Shown here: one piece after another, positions 57,501-64,000 of the stretch | How positions within the stretch are numbered: the first letter of the stretch is position 1 | How the letters are laid out: each line of letters opens with the position of its first letter | NCBI RefSeq assembly: GCF_024666615.1 | Contig: NZ_CP088297.1 | Span: 4,506,501 to 4,570,500, forward strand | Direction of reading: 5' to 3' | DNA length: 64,000 bases | DNA from: Aquabacterium sp. J223 | Lineage (GTDB): Bacteria; Pseudomonadota; Gammaproteobacteria; Burkholderiales; Burkholderiaceae_C | Position numbers and translations under genes: made by a program | Notes under the pieces: generated by a model | Database searches by the model: none | Seen by the model: the letters and a program-made list of their open reading frames with translations, nothing else | Told to the model about the DNA's origin: nothing

Positions 57501-58809
57501 CGTGGCCCTGCAACCGCGCAACGCCGCCCTCTTCGAACGGGCACAGCGGGTCATCCCCGGCGGGGTCAACTCGCCGGTGCGTGCCTTCCGCGCGGTGGGC
57601 GGCACGCCGCGCTTCATCGCCCGCGCCGAAGGCCCGTTCCTGTGGGACGCGGAAGGCAACCGCTACATCGACTACATCGGCTCCTGGGGCCCGATGATCC
57701 TGGGCCACGGGCACCCGTCGGTGCTGGCGGCGGTGCAGCAGGCCGCGCTCGACGGCTTCTCCTTCGGCGCGCCGACCGAGCGCGAGATCGCGCTGGCCGA
57801 GGCCATCATCGAGCAGGTGCCGTCGGTGGAGATGGTGCGGCTGGTCAGCAGCGGCACCGAAGCCGCCATGAGCGCGCTGCGGCTGGCCCGCGGCGCCACC
57901 GGCCGGCCGCTGATCGTCAAGTTCGAGGGCTGCTACCACGGCCACGCCGACGCGCTGCTGGTCAAGGGCGGCTCCGGCATGGCGACCTTCGGCCACCCGA
58001 CTTCGGCCGGGGTGCCGGCCGAGGTGGTGCAGCACACGCTGGTGCTGCCCTACAACGACCTCGACGCGCTGGACGCCGCCTTCGACGCCCACGGTGCGCG
58101 CATCGCCTGCGCCATGGTGGAGCCGATCGCCGGCAACATGAATTTCGTGCGCGCCGGCGATGCCTTCATGCGCCGGCTGCGCGAGCGCTGCACCGCGGCC
58201 GGCGCGCTGCTGGTGTTCGACGAGGTGATGACGGGCTTCCGCGTCGCGCTCGGCGGGGCGCAGAGCGTCTACGCCCGCCGCCTCCCCGGCTTCGCGCCCG
58301 ACCTCACCGTCTTCGGCAAGGTCATCGGCGGCGGCATGCCGCTGGCGGCGTTCGGCGGACCGCGGGCCGTCATGGAACAGCTGGCGCCGCTGGGGCCGGT
58401 CTACCAGGCCGGCACGCTGTCGGGCAACCCGGTGGCCACCGCCTGCGGCCTGGCTACGCTGCAGGAGATCGCCCGGCCCGGCTACTTCGATGCGCTGGCC
58501 GCGCGCACCCGCTCGCTGGTCGACGGCCTGCAGCAGGCGGCCGACGAGGCCGGCGTGCCGCTGGTCACCGACAGCGAAGGCGGCATGTTCGGCTTCTTCT
58601 TCGCCGCCGAGCTGCCGCAGCGCTACGACCAGGTGATGGCCACCGACAAGGAACGCTTCAACCGCTTCTTCCACGCCATGCTGGACCGCGGCGTGTACCT
58701 GGCGCCGGCGCTGTACGAGGCCGGCTTCGTCAGCAGCGCGCACGGCGAGGCGGAGATCGCGCACACCGTGGCCGCTGCGCGCGAGGCCTTTCGAAGCCTG
58801 AGGTCGTGA
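57490..58809 (+). CDS. hemL: Glutamate-1-semialdehyde 2,1-aminomutase
   Basis: A 439-residue PLP enzyme that makes 5-aminolevulinate for heme. [74 protein letters not shown] and the PLP lysine in [17 protein letters not shown] are intact. Two GTG starts are possible: 57490, overlapping thiD by 11 bases, and 57502, one base after its stop. Both give a normal protein. The heme product suits the nearby oxidase genes, though it is not in their operon. Confidence 0.96.
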   Translation: MCTDVALQPRNAALFERAQRVIPGGVNSPVRAFRAVGGTPRFIARAEGPFLWDAEGNRYIDYIGSWGPMILGHGHPSVLAAVQQAALDGFSFGAPTEREIALAEAIIEQVPSVEMVRLVSSGTEAAMSALRLARGATGRPLIVKFEGCYHGHADALLVKGGSGMATFGHPTSAGVPAEVVQHTLVLPYNDLDALDAAFDAHGARIACAMVEPIAGNMNFVRAGDAFMRRLRERCTAAGALLVFDEVMTGFRVALGGAQSVYARRLPGFAPDLTVFGKVIGGGMPLAAFGGPRAVMEQLAPLGPVYQAGTLSGNPVATACGLATLQEIARPGYFDALAARTRSLVDGLQQAADEAGVPLVTDSEGGMFGFFFAAELPQRYDQVMATDKERFNRFFHAMLDRGVYLAPALYEAGFVSSAHGEAEIAHTVAAAREAFRSLRS

Positions 58810-59642
58810 CCGCCTCGAAGGTCCAGCGGCTCGGCCGTCCCGGCTTCGAGCTGCGCAGCGCCGACGGTGCTTCGGCCACCTTCCTGCTCGACGGCGGCCA
58901 GGTGCTGTCCTGGCGCACGCCGGACGGCCGCGAGCGGCTGTACGTCTCGCCGCTGGCGCAGGCCGGCGAGGGCCGGGCGGTGCGCGGCGGCGTGCCCGTC
59001 GTCTTTCCGCAGTTCGGCAAGCGCGGGCCGCTGGCGCCGCACGGCTTCGCGCGCAACCGTCCCTGGAAGCTCGTCGACGCCGGCCGCCACGAGGGCCATG
59101 CGGTGGCCGTGCTGCGGCTGGAGAGCGACGATCGCACCCGGGCCCTGTGGGACCACGACTTCGAGGCCGAGTTGACGGTCGGCGTGGTGGGCGGCCGGCT
59201 CGACCTGGAACTGGCGATCGAGAACACCGACGCGGCCCCCTTCGAGTTCGCCTGTGCGCTGCACACCTACCTGGCCTGCGAGGACGTGCGCGCGCTGGCG
59301 CTGCAGGGACTGGACGGCGCGCCCTACGAGGACCACCGGACCGGCGAGCGGGCGGTGCAGGCCGAGCACCTGCTGCGCGCCGACGGCGAACTCGACCGTC
59401 TCTATGCCGACGCGAGGCGTCCGCTGGTGCTGCGCGGCGAGGCGCCGCTGGCGATCGCCCAGGACGGCTTCCACGACGTGGTGGTCTGGAACCCGGGCGC
59501 CGAGCGCGCCAGGGCCATCGCCGACCTGCCCGACGGCGACTGGACCCGCTTCCTCTGCATCGAAGCGGCCCAGGCCCGCGTGCCCGTCGGCCTGCCGCCC
59601 GGCGAGGTCTGGGTCGGCCGGCAGACGCTGCAGCTGCTCTGA
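58806..59642 (+). CDS. D-hexose-6-phosphate mutarotase (aldose 1-epimerase family)
   Basis: A 278-residue galactose-mutarotase-like protein of the YeaD type. [48 protein letters not shown] with the substrate Arg and His, [11 protein letters not shown] and [19 protein letters not shown] form the superfamily pattern. The GTG start overlaps the hemL stop as GTGA. The likely role is interconversion of glucose-6-phosphate anomers. Confidence 0.9.
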   Translation: MTASKVQRLGRPGFELRSADGASATFLLDGGQVLSWRTPDGRERLYVSPLAQAGEGRAVRGGVPVVFPQFGKRGPLAPHGFARNRPWKLVDAGRHEGHAVAVLRLESDDRTRALWDHDFEAELTVGVVGGRLDLELAIENTDAAPFEFACALHTYLACEDVRALALQGLDGAPYEDHRTGERAVQAEHLLRADGELDRLYADARRPLVLRGEAPLAIAQDGFHDVVVWNPGAERARAIADLPDGDWTRFLCIEAAQARVPVGLPPGEVWVGRQTLQLL

Positions 59643-59655
59643 AGGAAGCCCGGCG

Positions 59656-60126
59656 TCAGGCGGGGCTGGAGCGCAGGCCGTAGGCCTTGCCGTCGACGAA
59701 CAGGTACTCGGCGCGCAGCACCGCATCACCCTTCTCGCCGGCAAAGGTGTAGCCCAGCACGCCCAGGGTGGCGCCGGGGGCGATGGGCGCCACCTTCCAG
59801 GCGTCCAGGCGCGTCAGCGGCGCCAGCTCGACCGTCCAGCGGCGGTCGCGCCGCGTCGGCAGCTGCGCCGCGGCGAGCAGGGCCGGGCCGTCGACCGGGG
59901 AGCTCTGCGCCGGCAGGGTGCGCTGCTTCAGGTCGGCCGGCAGGCGGGCGTCGGCGGGCACCTCGAGCACGAGTTCGACGTGCGGGTTGCGCCACTGCAC
60001 CTGCGCCGCCCGGCCCTCCAGCCACAGCGGGCGCTGGGTGTCGAAGCTGCTCCAGCCGTGGTGGGCACGGGCCGCCCAGGGCAGCAGGGTGACGGGAAGC
60101 GCGATCAGCAGGTGGCGTCGGTGCAT
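59656..60126 (-). CDS. DUF6152 family exported protein
   Basis: A 156-residue protein with a signal peptide ending near AARAHHG. The mature part starts HHGWSSFDTQRPLWLEGRAAQVQWRNPHVELVLEV, the family pattern; the conserved His-His-Gly start and WRNPH are notable. A strong AAGGAGA ribosome site precedes the ATG. It is paired with the next gene. Function unknown; the exposed N-terminal histidines could bind metal. Confidence 0.8.
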   Translation of the reverse strand: MHRRHLLIALPVTLLPWAARAHHGWSSFDTQRPLWLEGRAAQVQWRNPHVELVLEVPADARLPADLKQRTLPAQSSPVDGPALLAAAQLPTRRDRRWTVELAPLTRLDAWKVAPIAPGATLGVLGYTFAGEKGDAVLRAEYLFVDGKAYGLRSSPA

Positions 60127-60145
60127 GGTGGTCTCCTTGTTCGCA

Positions 60146-60601
60146 TCAAGCGTACGCAATCCAGCGCCCGCAGACCAAGACCGCCAGCCACAGCAGCACG
60201 GACAGCAGGGTCTGCGCACGGGCCAGGCCGTCGGCCTTCACCAGGCCGCCGCGCGCATGGAAGGCGGCCGCGTTCACGCCGGCCAGCAGCAGCAGGCCGA
60301 GCTTCCACTTGAACGCCGCGTTGGCCAGCAGTTCGCCGGGCTGGCTGGCGAACATCAGCAGGCCGCTGGCGGCCGCCAGGCCGAAGCCCGCCAGCGACAG
60401 CCCCAGCGCCAGCCCGGCGAAGGCGCGCAGGGGCAGCGTGCCCGACACGCCCCACAGCCGCAGCTCGAAGGCCACCAGGTTGCCCAGCAGCAGCGCGATG
60501 CCGGCCAGGTGCACCACCTCCAGCGCCGGGTAGGCCCAGGCGTGGCTGGCCAGCCCCGGCAGCAGCACCGGGATGGCCAGGGACGGGACGGCTTCTTGCA
60601 T
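60146..60601 (-). CDS. DUF6644-like membrane protein
   Basis: About 151 residues with four predicted membrane helices (about 22-45, 58-82, 95-115, 128-148). HAWAYPALEVVHLAGIALLLGNLVAFELRLWG is the typical opening with conserved His residues in helix 1. I chose the ATG at 60601; an ATG at 60640 would add 13 residues. It lies 19 bases before the DUF6152 gene. Helical His residues raise the possibility of heme or metal binding, which is an inference. Confidence 0.72.
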   Translation of the reverse strand: MQEAVPSLAIPVLLPGLASHAWAYPALEVVHLAGIALLLGNLVAFELRLWGVSGTLPLRAFAGLALGLSLAGFGLAAASGLLMFASQPGELLANAAFKWKLGLLLLAGVNAAAFHARGGLVKADGLARAQTLLSVLLWLAVLVCGRWIAYA

Positions 60602-60699
60602 GGCACCGAAGGTAGCAAAACCCTCGACCCGTCCGAGCATCGCCCGACGGCCGCCGTCAGGACCGCCTCCTAGAATTCCGTTCGCATTCCCGACGTCCC

Positions 60700-62073
60700 A
60701 TGCACCTCCACATCCTCGGCATCTGCGGCACGTTCATGGGCGGGCTGGCCGCCCTGGCCCGCGAGGCCGGCCACACCGTCACCGGCTGCGACGCGGGGGT
60801 CTACCCGCCGATGAGCGACCAGCTGCGCGCGCTCGGCATCGACCTGGTCGAGGGCTGGTCGGCCGACCAGCTCCAGCTGAAGCCGGACGTCTTCGTCGTC
60901 GGCAACGTCGTCAGCCGCGGCAACCCGCTGATGGAGGCCATCCTCGACGCCGGCCTGCCGTACACCAGCGGCCCGCAATGGCTGGCCGAGCACGTGCTGC
61001 AGGGCCGGCACGTGCTGGCGGTGGCGGGCACCCACGGCAAGACGACCACCACGTCGATGCTGGCCTGGGTGCTGGACCAGGCGGGCCTGCAGCCGGGCTT
61101 CCTGGTCGGCGGCGTGCCGTTGAACTTCGGCGTCTCGGCGCGGCTCGGCGTGCCCGGCGGTCCCTTCGTGATTGAAGCCGACGAGTACGACACCGCCTTC
61201 TTCGACAAGCGCAGCAAGTTCGTTCACTACCGGCCGCGCACCGCGGTGCTGAACAACCTCGAGTACGACCACGCCGACATCTTTCCCGACCTGGCCGCCA
61301 TCGAGACCCAGTTCCACCACCTGGTGCGCACCGTGCCCGCGAAGGGCCGGCTGGTGGTCAATGGCCGCGAGGAGGCGCTGCAGCGCGTGCTGGCGCGCGG
61401 CTGCTGGAGCGAAGTGCTGCGCTTCGGCGCGCGCAAGGAAGAGCCCGGCGCCCTGCGCGCCCGCGGCGAGCCGCACGGCTTCGACGTGCTGCGCGGCAGC
61501 CTGAAGCTGGCGCGGGTGGAGTGGTCGCTGCTGGGCGAGCACAACCAGCTCAACGCGCTGGCGGCCATCGGCGCGGCCGAACACGTCGGCGTGGCGCCGG
61601 AGGTGGCGGCGCAGGCGCTGGGCAGCTTCCAGAACGTGCGCCGCCGGCTGGAGCTGCGCGGCGAGGCCGGCGGCGTCCAGGTCTACGACGACTTCGCCCA
61701 CCACCCCACCGCCATCCGCACCACGGTCAACGGCCTGCGGCGGCAGCTGGAGCAGGCCGACGGGCCGGCGCGCATCCTGGCCGTCTTCGAGCCGCGGTCG
61801 AACACCATGAAGCTGGGCACGATGAAGGCCCAGCTGCCGTGGTCGCTGGAAGAGGCGGACCTCGCCTTCTGCCACGCCGGCGGCCTGGGCTGGGACCCGC
61901 GCGAGGCGCTGGCGCCGTTGGGCAGGCAGGGCGTGGTCTGCGACACCATCCCCCAGCTGGTCGACAAGGTGGTCGCCGCCGCCCGTCCGGGCGACCGCAT
62001 CCTGTGCATGAGCAACGGCGGCTTCGGCGGCGTGCACGAGCTGCTGCTGAAGGCGCTGGCCGCGCGTGGCTGA
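60700..62073 (+). CDS. mpl: UDP-MurNAc:L-Ala-gamma-D-Glu-meso-DAP ligase (Mpl)
   Basis: A 457-residue Mur ligase that recycles the cell-wall tripeptide by joining it to UDP-MurNAc. HILGICGTFMGGLAALAREAGH at the start, P-loop [12 protein letters not shown] (about 109-120), EADEYDTAFFDKRSKF, NNLEYDHADIF and YDDFAHHPTAI distinguish Mpl from MurC. TAGAAT at about 60672 could be the -10 box. Its presence complements the dcw cluster. Confidence 0.96.
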   Translation: MHLHILGICGTFMGGLAALAREAGHTVTGCDAGVYPPMSDQLRALGIDLVEGWSADQLQLKPDVFVVGNVVSRGNPLMEAILDAGLPYTSGPQWLAEHVLQGRHVLAVAGTHGKTTTTSMLAWVLDQAGLQPGFLVGGVPLNFGVSARLGVPGGPFVIEADEYDTAFFDKRSKFVHYRPRTAVLNNLEYDHADIFPDLAAIETQFHHLVRTVPAKGRLVVNGREEALQRVLARGCWSEVLRFGARKEEPGALRARGEPHGFDVLRGSLKLARVEWSLLGEHNQLNALAAIGAAEHVGVAPEVAAQALGSFQNVRRRLELRGEAGGVQVYDDFAHHPTAIRTTVNGLRRQLEQADGPARILAVFEPRSNTMKLGTMKAQLPWSLEEADLAFCHAGGLGWDPREALAPLGRQGVVCDTIPQLVDKVVAAARPGDRILCMSNGGFGGVHELLLKALAARG

Positions 62074-62689
62074 CGCCGGCGTGGCACCGCCGGCCGGTGC
62101 AGCGCCACTGCGCCACCTGCTGTACCTGCACGGCTTCCGGTCCTCACCGTCTTCGGCAAAGGCGCGGGGGATGTCCGCGTGGATGGCCGAACACCGCCCC
62201 GACATCGACTGGGCCTGTCCCCAGCTGCCGCCCTCGCCCGATGAGTCGATGGCCCTGGTCGAGCGCCTCACCGCCCACTGGCCGGCCGACGAGATGGCCG
62301 TCATCGGCAGCTCGCTCGGCGGCTTCTACGCCAGCGTGCTGGCGCACCGCCGCGGCTGCCGCGCCGTGCTGCTCAACCCCGCGGTGCACCCCGACCGCGA
62401 CCTGGCGCACCAGATCGGCGAGCTGACCGCCTGGCACGACCCGCAGCTGCGCTTCCGCTTCGGGCCCGAACACGTCGACCAGCTGCGCGCGATGACCCCG
62501 CCGGCCGACCTCGACACCTCGCGCTGGCTGGCCATCGTCGCCAAGGGCGACGAGGTGCTCGACTGGCGCGAGATGCTGGCCCGCTGCCAGGGCGGGCAGG
62601 TGGTGCTGCTCGACGGCGGCGACCATGCGCTGTCGGACTTCGAGACGGCGCACCGGCCGACGGTGCTGCGCTTCCTCGGCCTGGCCTGA
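62066..62689 (+). CDS. YqiA/YcfP family alpha/beta-fold esterase
   Basis: A 207-residue hydrolase. LLYLHGFRSSPSSAKARGM is the oxyanion region, the nucleophile Ser is in IGSSLGGFYAS near 91, AKGDEVLDWREM gives the Asp, and GGDHALSDFE holds the catalytic His. The GTG start overlaps the mpl stop by 8 bases. Substrate unknown; E. coli YqiA acts on short-chain esters. Confidence 0.9.
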   Translation: MADAGVAPPAGAAPLRHLLYLHGFRSSPSSAKARGMSAWMAEHRPDIDWACPQLPPSPDESMALVERLTAHWPADEMAVIGSSLGGFYASVLAHRRGCRAVLLNPAVHPDRDLAHQIGELTAWHDPQLRFRFGPEHVDQLRAMTPPADLDTSRWLAIVAKGDEVLDWREMLARCQGGQVVLLDGGDHALSDFETAHRPTVLRFLGLA

Positions 62690-62731
62690 CCCGCCACCGT
62701 CGGGCCCGCGGCGATGCGGGACAATGACCCG

Positions 62732-64000
62732 ATGTATGTGTTGTTCGACGATGCCGGCCGGTTCCATGCGGGCCGGGTGCTGGCCGAGGCGGAGGCCTCG
62801 GCCCAGGTGGAGCTCGACTCCGGCAAGCGGGTCAAGGTCAAGTCGGCCAACCTGCTGCTGCGCTTCGACAAGCCGCAGCCGGCCGAGCTGATGGCCGCCG
62901 CCCAGGCCGAGGCCGAGGGCATCGACCTCGACCTGGCGTGGGAGTTCGCGCCCGAGGGCGAGTTCGGCTTCGCCGACCTGGCGCGCGAGTACTTCAGCGC
63001 CCAGGCCGGCGTGCAGCAGCAGGCCGCCGCCCTGCTGAAGCTGTTCGACGCGCCGCACTACTTCCGCCGCCTGGGCAAGGGCCGCTTCAGGAAGGCGCCG
63101 CAGGAGCAGGTGCAGGCCGCGCTGCTGGGCATCGAACGCAAGCGCCAGCAGGCCGAGCAGGTCGAGGCCTGGGCCGCCGAGCTGTGCGCCGGCCGCTGCC
63201 CGGAGCCCGTGCGCGAGCAGCTCTACAAGATCCTCTTCAAGCCCGACAAGAACGGCCCCGAGTACAAGGCCGTGGTCGAGGCCGCGCGGCGCAGCCACCG
63301 CGCGCCGCTGGACCTGCTGAAGGACGCCGGCGCCATCGCCAGCCCCTACCAGTTCCACTGGAAGCGCTTCCTGTTCGAGCACTTCCCGAAGGGCACCGGC
63401 TTCCCGGCCCTGCCGGCGCCCGCGATCAAGGACACGCTGCCGACGGCGCCGGTGCGCGCCTTCTCGATCGACGACTCGCAGACCACCGAGATCGACGACG
63501 CGCTGTCGGTGCAGGGCCTGGGCTCCGGCACCGTGGTCTTCGGCGTGCACATCGCCGCGCCGGGCCTGGCCATCGCCCCCGGCTCGCCGCTGGACACGCT
63601 GGCCCGCGACCGACTGTCCACCGTCTACATGCCGGGCTGGAAGCTGACCATGCTGCCCGACGAGGTGGTGCAGCACTACACGCTGGCCGAGGGCCGCGAC
63701 TGCCCGGCGGTGAGCCTGTACGTCACGCTCGACGAAGCGACGCTGCAGGTGAAGGCCAGCGAGACCAAGCTGGAGCGCGTGCCCATCGCGGCCAACCTGC
63801 GCCACGACCAGCTCGACGCGGTGATCACCGAAGCCACGCTGACCGGCGACGCGCCGGCCGACTACGCCTTCGCGCCCGAGCTGGCCTTCGCCTTCCGACT
63901 GGCGAAGCACCTCAAGGCGCAGCGCGAGGTGGTGCGCGGCAAGCCGGAGAACTTCAATCGGCCGGACTACAACTTCAAGCTGCTGCGCGAGGACGGCGCG
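62732..64000 (+). CDS. RNase II/RNase R family exoribonuclease, partial (runs off right edge)
   Basis: The first 423 codons. An N-terminal domain of about 230 residues (VLFDDAGRFHAGRVLAEAEASAQVELDSGKRVKVK) differs from RNase R cold-shock domains. The RNB catalytic domain starts at FSIDDSQTTEIDDALSVQ, with the metal-binding Asp residues, then FGVHIAAPGLAI, VYMPGWKLTMLPDEVVQHYTL. The catalytic end is outside the window. GACAAT lies six bases before the ATG, as in trmL. Confidence 0.9.
   Translation, partial: MYVLFDDAGRFHAGRVLAEAEASAQVELDSGKRVKVKSANLLLRFDKPQPAELMAAAQAEAEGIDLDLAWEFAPEGEFGFADLAREYFSAQAGVQQQAAALLKLFDAPHYFRRLGKGRFRKAPQEQVQAALLGIERKRQQAEQVEAWAAELCAGRCPEPVREQLYKILFKPDKNGPEYKAVVEAARRSHRAPLDLLKDAGAIASPYQFHWKRFLFEHFPKGTGFPALPAPAIKDTLPTAPVRAFSIDDSQTTEIDDALSVQGLGSGTVVFGVHIAAPGLAIAPGSPLDTLARDRLSTVYMPGWKLTMLPDEVVQHYTLAEGRDCPAVSLYVTLDEATLQVKASETKLERVPIAANLRHDQLDAVITEATLTGDAPADYAFAPELAFAFRLAKHLKAQREVVRGKPENFNRPDYNFKLLREDGA

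Noticed and set aside
1-64000. CRISPR arrays, prophage, insertion sequences, defence or toxin-antitoxin genes, tRNA genes
   Set aside because: I looked for regularly spaced repeats, transposase or integrase motifs and cloverleaf-like stretches, and saw none I could support.

Overview
The window is about 64 kb of very GC-rich chromosomal DNA. Gene content, synteny and intergenic repeat types fit a betaproteobacterium of the order Burkholderiales (Rubrivivax/Leptothrix/Ideonella/Methylibium-like). I infer this from protein-family resemblance, not from a marker-gene search. Supporting points are a MurE-MurF fusion, a caa3-type cytochrome oxidase operon with DUF2970 and DUF2909 genes, a Pil-Chp operon, a pyrR-pyrB-pyrC' cluster and a gpsA-secB-grxC-rhodanese cluster. 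I see no prophage, insertion sequence, CRISPR array, tRNA or rRNA gene; this is core chromosome rather than an accessory island.

Layout. (1) 1-14,900, minus strand: the division and cell-wall (dcw) cluster, read mraZ-rsmH-ftsL-ftsI-murEF-mraY-murD-ftsW-murG-murC-ddlB-ftsQ (ftsQ runs off the left edge). Most genes overlap by 1-4 bases. A promoter and an array of 10-bp-spaced repeats resembling a MraZ operator precede mraZ. (2) 15,200-17,560: a ZIP metal transporter and a chemoreceptor. (3) 17,560-27,490, minus strand: cytochrome c oxidase structural genes (ctaC, ctaD, ctaE) with assembly factors (CtaG, SURF1, CtaA, CtaB, SCO, small membrane proteins) and a DsbA-family protein. (4) 27,670-34,540: mixed housekeeping genes (BioC-like methyltransferase, ComF, a periplasmic binding protein, TrmL, GpsA, SecB, glutaredoxin, rhodanese, GpmA). 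(5) 34,540-39,160, minus strand: PlsC, an apparently inactive dihydroorotase homologue, PyrB, PyrR, RuvX, AlgH. (6) 39,240-44,980: photolyase and an RND efflux pair. (7) 45,100-56,030, minus strand: a type IV pilus Chp operon pilG-H-I-J-L ending in a diguanylate cyclase. (8) 56,200-64,000: rubredoxin, ThiD, HemL, an aldose-1-epimerase-like mutarotase, a DUF6152/DUF6644 pair, Mpl, YqiA and the start of an RNase II-family gene.

Main observations: an in-frame insert of about 33 residues in murC that carries a 19-bp core identical to an intergenic repeat elsewhere in the window; an acidic/proline-rich insert of about 70 residues in MurD; a MurE-MurF fusion; three reading-frame breaks (mraZ, the GGDEF gene, pilL), each explained by one extra base in a G/C run; a dispersed intergenic repeat family; and several genes with a -10-like hexamer only 5-8 bases before the start codon. 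I found nothing that convincingly represents a wholly undescribed system; the murC insert and the homopolymer breaks most merit checking.
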